Origin: Pleurocapsa minor HA4230-MV1
Lineage (GTDB): Bacteria > Cyanobacteriota > Cyanobacteriia > Cyanobacteriales > Xenococcaceae
Length of the DNA: 50,262 nucleotides
Reading direction: 5' to 3'
Assembly (NCBI GenBank): GCA_019359095.1
Contig: JAHHHZ010000006.1
Location: 1-50,262 of the forward strand
In this document: piece by piece, positions 1 through 10,927 of the stretch
Layout: each line of letters starts with the position of its first letter
Position numbering within the stretch: position 1 is the first letter of the stretch
Position numbers and translations under genes: made by a program
Notes under the pieces: model-generated
What the model was told of the DNA's origin: nothing
Databases searched by the model: none
Seen by the model: the letters and a program-made list of their open reading frames with translations, nothing else

Positions 1-56
1 TTTGGTGACAACTGATTGAGTTTTTCTAGTTCGTTTAACTTAGGTTCTTGGTTCAT
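1..56 (-). CDS. N-terminal fragment of an unknown gene
   Basis: A reading frame starts with ATG at 56 on the minus strand and runs off the left edge, giving MNQEPKLNELEKLNQLSP. The frame is open, and the residues are polar and helix-prone, but 18 residues are too few to recognise a family. It lies downstream of frp on the same strand, separated by a terminator-like hairpin, so it is probably a separate transcription unit. The upstream sequence carries only a weak ribosome-binding site. It could also be a chance open frame. Confidence 0.35.
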   Translation of the reverse strand, partial: MNQEPKLNELEKLNQLSP

Positions 57-301
57 CTTACCGTTACATTACCCAGTTTTCTTAACGAGTGCAACCTTAT
101 CTCTCTTTTTAATACCTGAATCCTTACTTAGAAAGCTATGTTCTGGCACAAAAAAACATAGAACAAAATCATCAGAATTCTTAAGGGACTTGTAAAAAAT
201 TTTGTAATTCAGGCAATCACTTTTCTTTTTGACTCGATTAATAATGCGATCGCCTTAATAATTTTCCTAATTAGATTATTCATGATTTTAATCTGTTCAA
301 T

Positions 302-343
302 AAAAATAAAAAAAGCTAAGCAACTATTTAGTTTGTCTCAGCT
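302..343 (-). terminator. Rho-independent terminator after frp
   Basis: On the minus strand a stem formed by 337-343 and 314-320 (AGCTGAG against CTTAGCT, one wobble), extended by part of 321-335, is followed by a T-rich tract (the A-run at 302-313 on the plus strand). It lies 40 bp after the frp stop codon. The rest of the 326-bp gap between 57 and 382 is AT-rich with one HIP1 site, and nothing else is recognised in it. Confidence 0.6.
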
Positions 344-382
344 TAAGTTAAATCAATAAAAATATAATAGATTAAGCTATAG

Positions 383-712
383 TTACATACGCGCCAAAGC
401 AGATATCTTTGATAATATTTCTGGTTTTAAACCTTGTAGATCATCAAGATACAACCATTTTTCTTTAACTAATGCAGCAAAATCAAATATAATAGTAGAA
501 AAATCGCAGACATATTTACCATCTATTTCATATCTTTTAGTACTCAATAGATCGTGTAGATACCATAAATCTTCTAATTTTGTAATTGAATTGGCGCGAT
601 CTCGAACGTTAGCAATTAAAGCGGAAGTTTCTCTTTCATAGGCTTTTTGTAAGGCTCTTTGGGCTATTTTTTCCTCCATTTCAGAAAAAGTGTTTTTGCT
701 GGCTTCTAACAT
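383..712 (-). CDS. frp: Fluorescence recovery protein (FRP)
   Basis: FRP speeds the return of photoactivated red OCP to its orange resting form and detaches it from phycobilisomes, ending non-photochemical quenching. The 109-residue length matches the family. The segment around residues 47-67 (DLWYLHDLLSTKR, then EIDGKY) is the conserved helical core. Trp50, His53, Asp54 and Arg60 fall at the positions described as functionally important in Synechocystis FRP, and the C-terminal KISALAR end is also typical. It follows ocp on the same strand after 127 bp, the usual arrangement, and is followed by a hairpin terminator. Identification is by recalled family similarity and neighbourhood. Confidence 0.9.
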   Translation of the reverse strand: MLEASKNTFSEMEEKIAQRALQKAYERETSALIANVRDRANSITKLEDLWYLHDLLSTKRYEIDGKYVCDFSTIIFDFAALVKEKWLYLDDLQGLKPEILSKISALARM

Positions 713-839
713 TAAGGCAAATTTGAATTTAATATTTAATACATTTATTCTATCGTCAAAATCGTATCATTAAAACAGTCGATCGCATAGTGTTTTTAGC
801 GATCGACTAATTACTAAACTAGTTATTACTAAAGTAATT

Positions 840-1802
840 TTAACGAGCTAGATTGAGTAATTCTTTAGGAGATGCTAATAAATCGATCGCCACAAAGAAA
901 ATTTTGTTTTCCGAATTCAGCAAAAATCTCCAAGACATATTCATGCCAACACCCGCACCAAACCAAGGAGTTTGGACTTTTCCTGTAACTTTGATTTGTG
1001 TGTAACCATCTTCTACTGGTTCTTCAATACCACGCTCTGGAGCTAATTTCAGATTAGGGCATTCTTCTTTAAAAAACCTTAACACTGCATCTTTACCCAC
1101 GATTGGCTTTTTAAATGGAGGTTGTAGCGCACCATCTTCGCTAAATAATTTGATTAACTCATCAAAGTCATTAGCATTTAACAGATTCATATAGCTCAAT
1201 ACTGTAGGATTACTCACGCCAGTAATCGCCACCTTAGTTCGCTGAGAAATTTCTGTCGGCGGAGCAACAGGTTCACTCACCCTGTCAAAACTGCCCAATT
1301 TACCAGTATCAAAGCCCATATCTACTACGGTGTTACGTAATACGGTGATTTGTTGACCCGAATCTAATCCCTGGAGTGTAGTTAGTACTGCATTGGCATT
1401 AGCAGACAGTTTGTAACCTTCAGGAATAGGAGCGACAATTCCTTGCTCCATCCATTCCCCTAATCGATACCAAAAACCCAGCTTAATATTAGGAGTCCAA
1501 GTAGCATAAGTACGGCAAATTGGTGTATCCGCACGGTTAGCAAGATCGCACATTGTCTGAGACTGTTCTTGAAAACTCATTGCCTTAATTTGGTCAAGAG
1601 TAGGCTCAGCAAACTGCATATTGGCAGCTCCCGGAGCAGCAACGGTAATTGTTTTACCCATTTCCAAGTATGCAAACCAAATCCAGGCTAGTTGGTCTTC
1701 TGCACTAAGTTGATTAAATCTAGCTGTCAATGCTGGTACCGCATCAGCAGATAAAGTGTTGGCTGAGAATATATTACGTGCTGAGTCAATAGTGAATGGC
1801 AT
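840..1802 (-). CDS. ocp: Orange carotenoid protein (OCP)
   Basis: This is a soluble ketocarotenoid-binding blue-light sensor that quenches phycobilisome excitation under strong light. The 320-residue protein has the N-terminal all-helical carotenoid-binding domain (about 18-165, with RADTPICRTYA and NIKLGFWYRLGEWMEQG), a linker (about 166-195) and a C-terminal NTF2-like domain (about 196-315). Tyr204 and Trp291 correspond to Synechocystis Tyr201 and Trp288, which hold the carotenoid keto group. Arg156 corresponds to Arg155, the inter-domain salt-bridge residue that also contacts the phycobilisome. One extra residue near position 14 explains the numbering offset. The adjacent frp supports the OCP1 clade. 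The upstream gap 1803-2000 is very AT-rich, and no clear promoter could be singled out. Confidence 0.96.
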   Translation of the reverse strand: MPFTIDSARNIFSANTLSADAVPALTARFNQLSAEDQLAWIWFAYLEMGKTITVAAPGAANMQFAEPTLDQIKAMSFQEQSQTMCDLANRADTPICRTYATWTPNIKLGFWYRLGEWMEQGIVAPIPEGYKLSANANAVLTTLQGLDSGQQITVLRNTVVDMGFDTGKLGSFDRVSEPVAPPTEISQRTKVAITGVSNPTVLSYMNLLNANDFDELIKLFSEDGALQPPFKKPIVGKDAVLRFFKEECPNLKLAPERGIEEPVEDGYTQIKVTGKVQTPWFGAGVGMNMSWRFLLNSENKIFFVAIDLLASPKELLNLAR

Positions 1803-2000
1803 AGATAATTTTCCAATAGGTTATCGTGCAATTAGGTTAAAAACATTGATTGTTTAAAACACCGATTCTATTGTAAACATATATTGAGCAAAATTAATTT
1901 TTATTTAGAAACAATTAAAGTTATTTACAAATATCAATGCATATGATAGAGAAATATTTAAGTATAATTAAATAAAAACAAGATCTTTTTTGCTCATTCG

Positions 2001-2216
2001 TCACATCGAGCAGCATCTTTGATCGATCCACTGTTTAGCTTGACGAACAGCATCCATAGTTGTCATCGCACAAGGGACAGCAACAGCGCAACCTCGATCG
2101 TGATTGACCCATGCAGCATAAATACAATGTCCTTCCTCTAATTCATCGCGGTCTATTTCTACCTTGCAGTCACGATAAGCAAAAGAAAGAACAATCTGAG
2201 GATAATTTGGCTTCAT
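2001..2216 (-). CDS. Small hypothetical protein, 71 aa
   Basis: I do not recognise a family. The 71-residue product has no signal peptide or membrane segment. It is relatively Cys-rich (five Cys, including a CC pair three residues from the end) and has a mixed-charge middle (VEIDRDELEEGHC) and a helical end (AVRQAKQWIDQR). The ribosome-binding site is weak. It sits between ocp and sodB on the same strand. A 10-bp direct repeat, TTTTTGCTCA, flanks it at 1987-1996 and 2222-2231, which could be chance or the scar of an insertion. The frame looks coding, but its function is unknown. Confidence 0.6.
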   Translation of the reverse strand: MKPNYPQIVLSFAYRDCKVEIDRDELEEGHCIYAAWVNHDRGCAVAVPCAMTTMDAVRQAKQWIDQRCCSM

Positions 2217-2259
2217 TATAGTTTTTGCTCAACAAATGAGCTTGAGATTAGGAGTACAG

Positions 2260-2358
2260 GCGATCCCGAAGCTTATGCTAAAGCACATTGTCCTAAAGGA
2301 TTAGGAGCTTCGCTCCGTCCGCCTGGGGGCGCGTCCCGCTCCGTATATGGTATATCGC
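2260..2358. repeat. Dispersed palindromic repeat with GCGAT/ATCGC ends
   Basis: A 99-bp GC-richer patch in an AT-rich spacer begins GCGATC and ends ATCGC. It is built of short inverted words (TCCTAAAGGA, GGAGCTTCGCTCC, GGGGGCGCGTCCC). Related words recur at 5226-5336, 18691-18742 and 45967-46022. This fits the small mobile palindromic repeats common in repeat-rich cyanobacterial genomes. No open frame lies inside. Confidence 0.6.
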
Positions 2359-2436
2359 TTTTTTAATCTAAATCTGGGAACAGCGGATATCTAGGAGTAG
2401 GATTTGGTTTGATATCCGCTGAAGATTAATTTATGC

Positions 2437-3036
2437 TTACGCAGCAGCTAGATTTTCAGCCACAAAATTCCAGTTGACTAATTTACCGAGAAAATCATCA
2501 ATATAAGCAGGGCGTTTATTTTGGTAATCGAGATAATAAGCGTGTTCCCAAACATCCATAGTTAATAAAGGAACTTGGTCGCTCGTTAAAGGATTATCAG
2601 CATTAAGGGTTTTAGTAACTTTGAGGGTGTCTCCATCCAGCACTAACCAAGCCCAGCCGCTACCAAACTGAGTAGCCCCAGCATTTTTAAAAGCTTCGAC
2701 AAACAGCTCGAAACTACCAAAGTCAGCCTCAATTTTTTGTGCTAATTCTCCTGTGGGAGTACCGCCACCATTGGGTTTCATACAATGCCAATAAAAGGTA
2801 TGGTTCCAAGCTTGAGCAGCGTTATTAAATAATCCAGCTTGACTAGCATCGCCAGCGATCGCTTTAATGACCTCCTCAAGCGGCTTGCTATCTAAGTCTG
2901 TTCCCTTAACGGCATCATTGTATTTACTGACATAAGCAGCATGATGTTTGTCGTGATGAAATTCTAATGTGCTTTGAGAAATTGCTGGTTCTAAAGCAGT
3001 GTAATCGTAAGGAAGAGATGGTAATTCATAAGCCAT
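2437..3036 (-). CDS. sodB: Superoxide dismutase [Fe]
   Basis: It converts superoxide to oxygen and hydrogen peroxide in the cytoplasm. The product is 199 residues when started at the ATG at 3036, which has an AGGAG ribosome-binding site (3048-3052, minus strand). The longer upstream frame begins with a poor start and is less likely. Metal ligands are visible at His27, His79 (in NHTFYW) and the Asp and His of DVWEHAYY. Gln75 in AAQAWNH and FGSGWAWLV mark the iron type rather than the manganese type. The gene stands alone, with a repeat-filled spacer downstream. Its position close to ocp and frp groups light-stress functions, though co-transcription is not shown. Confidence 0.93.
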   Translation of the reverse strand: MAYELPSLPYDYTALEPAISQSTLEFHHDKHHAAYVSKYNDAVKGTDLDSKPLEEVIKAIAGDASQAGLFNNAAQAWNHTFYWHCMKPNGGGTPTGELAQKIEADFGSFELFVEAFKNAGATQFGSGWAWLVLDGDTLKVTKTLNADNPLTSDQVPLLTMDVWEHAYYLDYQNKRPAYIDDFLGKLVNWNFVAENLAAA

Positions 3037-3156
3037 GGTCGTTTGTTCTCCTCTCGCTATCAAAAATATTTGGACAAAATACAGGAATATTTCCGTTTGC
3101 TACAGTCGCGATCGCTAGCAAAAAACGGGTGTTGAGCCTATTCCTAACTCCATTTG

Positions 3157-3345
3157 TCAGAGAGACCCCGCCTTAAAAAGACGGGGCTTCCTCTGACTTT
3201 GTGATAGTAACGCAGTTTCGAGTAATAAAAAATACTCATCCCCTGGAGGGGGAATAGGTCTATGTGAGCATCGATGAATTGAGACTAACCCTGTTTTAAA
3301 CAAGTAAAGACTGTACTATTTCCCCGCAGTTAAAATAAATAGGGT
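3157..3345 (-). ncRNA. Candidate orphan guide-type RNA or IS200/IS605 end remnant
   Basis: This lies in the 372-bp gene-free stretch between sodB (start 3036) and the GST gene (3409). Read on the minus strand it contains a hairpin with a CCCCTCCAGGGG core near 3240-3252, an ACTC-loop-GAGT stem near 3217-3236, and a strong terminal hairpin: 3191-3196 pairs with 3157-3162 (TCAGAG/CTCTGA) and 3182-3189 pairs with 3163-3170 around a short A/T loop. The terminal words (AGTCAGAGGAAGCCCCGTC and AAGGCGGGG) resemble, from memory, the right end of TnpB-bearing transposons, where the guide RNA scaffold ends. No transposase or nuclease frame is nearby. It could instead be a decayed element or an unrelated structured repeat. 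Confidence 0.35.
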
Positions 3346-3408
3346 GTGTTCCTGCCCAAAATTTAAAATCTTTTAAGATTAAAGGGAAAATAGGCTAAAA
3401 GTAATGAA

Positions 3409-4065
3409 ATGGGAATTCCACAACTAGTTATTGGCAATAAAAACTACTCATCATGGTCACTTCGTGCTTGGCTAATTCTGGCTAAACTAGGTATTGAGTT
3501 TCAGGAAATTCGTGTACCTCTTTTTAGAGAAGGATATCAAGCAGAAATACGGCGTTACTCTCCAGCAGGCAAAGTCCCCATTTATTTAGAAGACGATCTT
3601 ACTATTTGGGATAGTTTAGCTATTGCCGAATATTTCGCCGAACAACATCCAGAATTATTGCCTAATGATACCAAGCAAAGGGCTTTAGCTCGCTCACTAG
3701 CTGCCGAAATGCACTCTGGTTTTTTTGCCTTGCGATCGCAAATGCCGATGAATTGTCGCGCAACCAACCGAAAAGTAGAACTTACTTCCGAATTAGCTGA
3801 TGATATTCAACGAATTCAGGCTATCTGGACTAGTTGTAGAAACCAAAATACTCAAACTGGTTCATGGTTATTTGGTAATTTTACTATTGTCGATGCTATG
3901 TATGCACCAGTAGTTTTTCGCTTTAATACTTATGGTGTTAAATGCGAGCCAATAGTTACTGATTATATAAGCTGGGTATTAAACGATCCTGATATTAAAC
4001 GTTGGAATGAAGCTGCCAAAAATGAAACAGAAATAATTCAAACAGCGGAAGTGGGAGTTCAATAA
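3409..4065 (+). CDS. Glutathione S-transferase family protein
   Basis: This is a predicted cytosolic GST of 218 residues. Residues 1-80 form the thioredoxin-like N-terminal domain. NYSSWSLRAW near 12-21 supplies the probable catalytic Ser/Tyr region, the cis-Pro segment is GKVPIY near 54-59, and DSLAIAEYF near 68-76 is the typical glutathione gamma-glutamyl contact. The rest is the helical C-terminal domain with the folding motif FTIVDAMYAPV. The family conjugates glutathione to electrophiles or reduces peroxides. The substrate cannot be read from the sequence. It is a single-gene unit with a terminator directly downstream, convergent with the atp operon. Confidence 0.88.
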   Translation: MGIPQLVIGNKNYSSWSLRAWLILAKLGIEFQEIRVPLFREGYQAEIRRYSPAGKVPIYLEDDLTIWDSLAIAEYFAEQHPELLPNDTKQRALARSLAAEMHSGFFALRSQMPMNCRATNRKVELTSELADDIQRIQAIWTSCRNQNTQTGSWLFGNFTIVDAMYAPVVFRFNTYGVKCEPIVTDYISWVLNDPDIKRWNEAAKNETEIIQTAEVGVQ

Positions 4066-4071
4066 CTTATA

Positions 4072-4104
4072 CCTAAAGCGATCGTTTATCCTTTAGGGCT
4101 TTTT
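4072..4104 (+). terminator. Terminator of the GST gene
   Basis: CCTAAAG (4072-4078) pairs with CTTTAGG (4091-4097) and is followed by GC and a T-run. It lies 7 bp after the stop codon. Confidence 0.65.
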
Positions 4105-4123
4105 AATATTTTTGTTGCCAAAT

Positions 4124-4152
4124 AAAAAACGCTCAGAAGCAATCTGAACGTT
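4124..4152 (-). terminator. Terminator of the atp operon
   Basis: On the minus strand AACG/TCAGA arms (4143-4152 with 4128-4137) enclose a five-base loop and are followed by a T-run (A-run at 4124-4129 on the plus strand). It is placed 60 bp after the gamma-subunit stop codon. Confidence 0.65.
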
Positions 4153-4212
4153 GGATTAAATATGTAACTTAGCTTAGAGCTTTAAAACTAGCTAATTCGC
4201 CTCTAAGATAGA

Positions 4213-5163
4213 TTACAAAGCATTAGCACCTGCAACTACCTCGGAAAGTTCCTGAGTGATTGCAGCTTGTCTGGCTTTGTTGTAGGACAAGGTTAAATTA
4301 CCCATCAGATCTGTGGCATTTTCACTAGCATTATTCATCGCTGTCATCCTTGCTGCTAGCTCACTCGCTGCTGCTTCCTGTAAAGAGCGCAAAATTTGGT
4401 TGTTGAGATACAGAGGTAGTAAAGCATCTAAAATCTGAACTGGATCTTGTTCAAATATTGTATCTTGAGGATATGATTCAACTTCTGAAGTGACGCTTTC
4501 TCTTTCTACACCAAACTTTCCACCTTTAGTAGTAAGACGGAAGATTTCATCATCTTTGACTGCTAACCCTTGAGTTGTTAAAGGTAGCAAGGTTTGAATT
4601 ACAGGTTTAGAAGCAATTAAAGAAACAAACTTAGTATAAATTAGTTCTACTTTGTCTACTTCTTCTGCCAAAAATAAAGACAGCAATTCGTCACCAATTT
4701 CCGATGCTTCAGGCGCAGTAGGTATTTGCTCTAAACCAACAAAGCTTTTTTCGATCGGCGCATTGCGGGTTTCGTTACCAAAGTATTGAGTTGCTTTACG
4801 CCCAATGACAACGTAAGTATAACCAATACCTTGAGCGGTTAATTCTTTAGCTCTGTTCTCAGCCCTACGAATTACGTTAGCATTATAACCACCACATAAA
4901 CCGCGATCGCTACTAACTACTAATAAAGCCACTTTTTTGATTTCTCTTTGTTGAAGCAAAGGCAGCTCAACATCTTCAAACTGAAGTTTGCCCTGAATAT
5001 TATAAAGCACCTGGGCTAAACTGTCGGCAAAAGGACGAGTGGAGTTGACCTGTTCTTGAGCGCGACGAACCTTAGCAGCAGCAACCAGGCGCATTGCTTC
5101 GGTGATCTTCTTCGTATTTTTAACTGACGCGATGCGATCGCGAATCGCTTTTAAATTAGCCAT
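4213..5163 (-). CDS. atpG: ATP synthase gamma subunit
   Basis: This is the central rotor shaft of F1 that couples c-ring rotation to catalysis in alpha3beta3. The cyanobacterial name is atpC. The 316 residues start with the family signature [20 protein letters not shown] and end with the helical segment [19 protein letters not shown]. An extra segment near residues 197-235 (about [13 protein letters not shown] to TIFEQDP) is the cyanobacterial/chloroplast insertion. It has no cysteine pair, so the plant thiol switch is absent. It is the last gene of the operon and is separated from atpA by 267 bp of repeat sequence, an unusually large gap in this operon. Confidence 0.97.
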   Translation of the reverse strand: MANLKAIRDRIASVKNTKKITEAMRLVAAAKVRRAQEQVNSTRPFADSLAQVLYNIQGKLQFEDVELPLLQQREIKKVALLVVSSDRGLCGGYNANVIRRAENRAKELTAQGIGYTYVVIGRKATQYFGNETRNAPIEKSFVGLEQIPTAPEASEIGDELLSLFLAEEVDKVELIYTKFVSLIASKPVIQTLLPLTTQGLAVKDDEIFRLTTKGGKFGVERESVTSEVESYPQDTIFEQDPVQILDALLPLYLNNQILRSLQEAAASELAARMTAMNNASENATDLMGNLTLSYNKARQAAITQELSEVVAGANAL

Positions 5164-5207
5164 ATTATATAAAGGAATGAAGAACGAAGGATGAGGAAAA
5201 AGTCATA

Positions 5208-5424
5208 GGTAGTAGGTAGTAGGTAGTCCTAAAGGACGACGCGTAGCTAGTCCTAAAGGACAAGCTTCGCAAATGCTTTAGCATAAGCTTCGTGACCGTA
5301 GGGCGACGCGTAGCTAGTACTTTAGTGAATCCTTTAGGGCAAATAGGTAGTAAGTCAATATGATTGATTCTACATGTCCTGCTTCCCCGTTACCTATTAC
5401 CTATTACCCATTACCCATTACCCT
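5208..5424. repeat. Nested repeats between atpA and atpG: heptamer arrays around a palindromic repeat
   Basis: The spacer holds GGTAGTA heptamers (5208-5227), then a GC-richer block with two copies of GCGTAGCTAGT (near 5240 and 5310) and inverted words such as TCCTAAAGGAC and TGCTTTAGCATAAGC. An array of five heptamers follows (TTACCTA twice, then TTACCCA twice and TTACCCT, 5390-5424). The heptamers are typical short tandem repeats of cyanobacteria. The block lies inside an otherwise tightly packed operon, so it will be transcribed and may fold, influencing the level of gamma relative to alpha. Confidence 0.75.
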
Positions 5425-5430
5425 TAAAAT

Positions 5431-7583
<2,153 letters not shown>

Positions 7584-7588
7584 AATGA

Positions 7589-8122
7589 TTAACCTCCTAA
7601 TTTAGCGATACTGCTATCGATTAGCTTGCGCTGTACGTCGTCGTTGAGCATATTTTCCATTTGGGATCTGGCATTTTCTAAGGCTAATGCCACGACACGC
7701 TCTCTTAGTTGGGCGATCGCTTTTTCTTGTTCGGAACTCAGGTCTTTACCTGCAATCTCTTTAAGGCGTTGAACCTCTTTTTCTCCTTGAGCTAAGATCG
7801 TTTCTCTTGCTTTTTGAGCGTTTGTAGTTGCTTCAGAGCGAATTTTGGCAGCTGTTTGTTTAGCTTCCTCTAGTTTTTTCTGTTCGTTTGCTAGAGTAAC
7901 TTCAGCTTGTTTTTTCTTCTGCTCAACTGCTTGAATTTGCTCGGCAATCTTTGAACGTCTTTCGGTCAAAATTTTGCTGAGAACTGGTTTACCAAAATAA
8001 ACCAGTATTCCTACTAGGAGGGTAAGGTTGATCAGGTTTGTTTCAAAAATGTCTAAGTTTAAACCAAAACCACTTTCAACCTCTGAGTGTGCTTCTGCTA
8101 GAAATAATAAAGTCTCTATCAT
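7589..8122 (-). CDS. atpF: ATP synthase b subunit
   Basis: This is a peripheral-stalk subunit anchored in the thylakoid membrane. In the 177 residues, one transmembrane segment lies near 30-48 ([13 protein letters not shown]) and is followed by a long charged coiled coil ([21 protein letters not shown] onward) to about residue 165. It pairs with the divergent b' subunit encoded just upstream, the heterodimeric stalk of photosynthetic bacteria. The residues before the membrane segment are also hydrophobic, as usual in cyanobacterial b. Confidence 0.95.
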   Translation of the reverse strand: MIETLLFLAEAHSEVESGFGLNLDIFETNLINLTLLVGILVYFGKPVLSKILTERRSKIAEQIQAVEQKKKQAEVTLANEQKKLEEAKQTAAKIRSEATTNAQKARETILAQGEKEVQRLKEIAGKDLSSEQEKAIAQLRERVVALALENARSQMENMLNDDVQRKLIDSSIAKLGG

Positions 8123-8182
8123 ACCCAGTTGAGTTTTGTTATTTTTTTCATTTATGACCGCAATTAATCAGGTTTATTAAAC

Positions 8183-8614
8183 TTATTTGACTAATTCTGG
8201 GTCGAGTATTTTTTCTAAGATTTGACGAGACAGAGAATCTACTTGCTGCTCTAAAGTTGCAAAAGCGGCTGCTTTCTGCTGCTCTATTTCTTGAGTTGCT
8301 GCTTCTCTTTGGGATTGAACTTCTTGTTGGGCTGCTGCTACTTTGGTTGTCGTAATTTCCTTAGCTTCTGCTTGAGCTTGTTGAATCAAAGCTTGAGATT
8401 CTCGGCGCGCTTGGGCTATTTGTCTCTCATATTCTTTGACAATGCTTTCAGCTTTAGCTAGTTTATCCTTAGAACCAGTGTCACCACTGCGAAGATAATC
8501 CTCCCGTTCATCCAGCACCTTCATTAATGGCTTGTAAAATACTGCGTTTAACAGTGCTGTTAAGAGCAAAAACTGCACTGCCATTAAAGGCAAAGTCGCA
8601 TCAAAATCAAACAT
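8183..8614 (-). CDS. atpF': ATP synthase b' subunit
   Basis: This is the second peripheral-stalk subunit, called atpG in cyanobacterial nomenclature. It has 143 residues with a membrane segment near 8-27 ([20 protein letters not shown]) and a long Ala/Gln/Glu-rich coiled coil. The [13 protein letters not shown] sequence after the membrane segment is typical of b'. It lies between the c and b genes, the order expected for cyanobacteria. It is shorter than b because the N-terminal extension is absent. Confidence 0.95.
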   Translation of the reverse strand: MFDFDATLPLMAVQFLLLTALLNAVFYKPLMKVLDEREDYLRSGDTGSKDKLAKAESIVKEYERQIAQARRESQALIQQAQAEAKEITTTKVAAAQQEVQSQREAATQEIEQQKAAAFATLEQQVDSLSRQILEKILDPELVK

Positions 8615-8699
8615 TTTTTATAGGGCAAATTGGATTGAACAATTAAACCTGTAGAGATACTCAAAGAGTGTCTCTAACAGATTTTAAGCTTAGAAAAAT

Positions 8700-8945
<246 letters not shown>

Positions 8946-9065
8946 TTACCTACTTTAAATTTACTGAAAGAACTTAAAAAACTGGCGTGAAGCTATATAA
9001 AGCTATATACTTCAACACTTAAACAAACAAAATTTAGAAGTTAGATTGCTTCTAAATTACACCTC

Positions 9066-9809
9066 TTAATCGTGGTGATCCACTAAAGCTTCGTGTATAT
9101 ATGCTCCAGCAAGGGTAGCAAATACTAAAGCTTGAATCGCACTAGTAAATAAGCCTAGCGCCATTACTGGTAAGGGGATGAATAACGGAACTAAGAGTAC
9201 TAGTACAGCAACTACTAATTCGTCAGCCAAAATATTACCAAACAGACGGAAACTTAGAGAAAGAGGCTTGGTGAAATCTTCGAGGATTGCAATAGGAAGT
9301 AGAACAGGAGTCGGTTCAATATAGTGTTTGAAGTAACTCAGTCCTTTCTTCTTTAACCCAGCGTAAAAATACGCCAAGGAAGTAAGCAATGCTAGAGCCA
9401 CCGTGGTATTAATGTCATTTGTAGGAGCAGCTAATTCACCCGATGGTAACTCAACGAGTTTCCAAGGCACTAACGCACCTGACCAATTTGACACAAAGAT
9501 GAACAAAAACAAAGTGCCGATGAAAGGCACCCAGTCACGATATTCTTTTTCGCCGATCTGATTTCTCACCAAATCTCGAATAAACTCTAGGACAAACTCC
9601 ATAAAGTTTTGAATACCACTAGGAATTTTTTGAATATTCCGCGTGGCAGCTAGAGAAGCTATTACTAAAAGACCGATGACGATCCAAGAATTGAGAAAAA
9701 CCTGCCCATGAACTGTAAAGTTGCCGATTTTCCAAAGAAAATGTTCGCCAACTTCTAATTCTGCCAGGGTATAAGTATTTAGAAAAGTCAAAGCACCTAG
9801 AATTTCCAT
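9066..9809 (-). CDS. atpB: ATP synthase a subunit
   Basis: This membrane subunit forms the proton half-channels against the c-ring (atpI in cyanobacterial nomenclature). The 247 residues have five or more membrane segments. Arg188 in LSFRLFGN is the essential arginine facing Glu59 of subunit c. Asn and Gln residues in the last helix ([21 protein letters not shown]) line the channel. The length is normal. Confidence 0.97.
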   Translation of the reverse strand: MEILGALTFLNTYTLAELEVGEHFLWKIGNFTVHGQVFLNSWIVIGLLVIASLAATRNIQKIPSGIQNFMEFVLEFIRDLVRNQIGEKEYRDWVPFIGTLFLFIFVSNWSGALVPWKLVELPSGELAAPTNDINTTVALALLTSLAYFYAGLKKKGLSYFKHYIEPTPVLLPIAILEDFTKPLSLSFRLFGNILADELVVAVLVLLVPLFIPLPVMALGLFTSAIQALVFATLAGAYIHEALVDHHD

Positions 9810-9874
9810 ATGCCTAGATTGAACAAAACATTAAATTAAAACTGTTCTGGTAGTTTCTTTAAAAATCTCTTATT

Positions 9875-10348
9875 TTAAGCGTCATTTTCTGTTTCTGCTG
9901 ACCAAAAGATTGACTTCACAGTGTAGATAATGATCGCTGGTTTATAAGTTAGAAATCCAAGAAAAACAGGAAGAATGTGTAACTGTTGCCATTTACTAGC
10001 GACTAGTATCAAGATGACAAAAACTCCTAACCCTTTAGCACCAAGACGTTGCTGACCTAGGCGTTCAACATCTTTGGCTAACATTCTCAAATATACAAGC
10101 CCGACAGCTGCACCCAATAAATAGTTGCCAGCAGTGTTTAGAGAGCAAAAATACCACACGGGGAAAAAAATGATTCCCATCAATACCAGAGTAGTCAACA
10201 ACAGCGATCGCTGTAATTGATAAAAATCTGCCATTGAGTCATGAGCTTCTAAAGCATTAGCATCATCATGAGTAATCTGCTCGTCTTGAACTAGTAATGG
10301 TTCGGGAGATTGATTAGACAAAGGTACGTTACTCGAATGCGGATCCAT
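9875..10348 (-). CDS. atpI: ATP synthase subunit I-like protein
   Basis: This is the first gene of the operon (atp1 in cyanobacteria). The 157 residues have a polar N terminus (1-45) followed by about four hydrophobic segments (near 50-67, 73-85, 106-122 and 125-150). Proteins of this family are thought to assist c-ring assembly or Mg2+/Ca2+ supply and are not part of the finished enzyme. The sequence is poorly conserved in general, so position and topology carry most of the call. A 21-bp inverted repeat lies 34 bp upstream of its start. Confidence 0.88.
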   Translation of the reverse strand: MDPHSSNVPLSNQSPEPLLVQDEQITHDDANALEAHDSMADFYQLQRSLLLTTLVLMGIIFFPVWYFCSLNTAGNYLLGAAVGLVYLRMLAKDVERLGQQRLGAKGLGVFVILILVASKWQQLHILPVFLGFLTYKPAIIIYTVKSIFWSAETENDA

Positions 10349-10381
10349 TCTTATTTTTGGTTACTGCTACCACTAAATTTT

Positions 10382-10402
10382 TTTACATATATATAATGTA
10401 AA
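10382..10402. promoter_or_regulatory. Inverted repeat upstream of the atp operon
   Basis: TTTACAT (10382-10388) and ATGTAAA (10396-10402) form perfect 7-bp arms around a 7-bp AT spacer, 34-54 bp before the atpI start. The position suits an operator or the upstream edge of a promoter. No known regulator box is matched with confidence. Confidence 0.35.
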
Positions 10403-10510
10403 TCAATTTAAGCAGCTATTTATCCATTAAAATAATGGAATTTACCTTAGTCCAACAATTGTTTACTAAGGCGCTACTGGGCAATACTACGAACCTTGCA
10501 GTAATGCTTT

Positions 10511-10858
10511 TCAGTCACAGTACCCAGAAATCATATCACGGTACTGTAACCAATTATTAAAAATTTCTGAATGATTGATCCAGAGAAATTTAGTTGAACT
10601 TATAGGTTTGAGTTTTTTACGTTCAAGTTCGCGCTCCAAAAACTTCAGCTCAATTTCGAGTTTTGAAAACAGATTACCCAAATGTTCGTTTCGCGATCGC
10701 TCGTTGCCGTATTTTTCGTTCAGGAATTGAAGCGAAACCTGTGCATTTACGAGTACTTGATGCGCTTTGATCAGCCAGAATTACGGCGATCGCTAATCAG
10801 ACTGAATGTTCGCCACATCCAGGAGTAATGGGTTTTATCCAACTGAAATTCGCTGTAA
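10511..10858 (-). pseudogene. Decayed gene fragment of unknown family
   Basis: In the 579-bp gap between atpI and the DUF29 gene, one minus-strand frame stays open for about 88 codons to a TGA at 10511-10513. It is rich in Leu/Glu/Lys (LGNLFSKLEIELKFLEREL) but has no usable start. A second frame just upstream reads about 26 coding-looking residues (DKTHYSWMWRTF) and then stops, as if one frameshift separates two parts of the same gene. I do not recognise the product. The coiled-coil-like composition and lack of a start argue for a truncated, frameshifted relic rather than a working gene. Confidence 0.35.
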
Positions 10859-10927
10859 CAGAAGTAGTCAATACTATATTTTATTTACAAATAATCTCTA
10901 ACTTAACAATTAAAATATTTCACAAAT

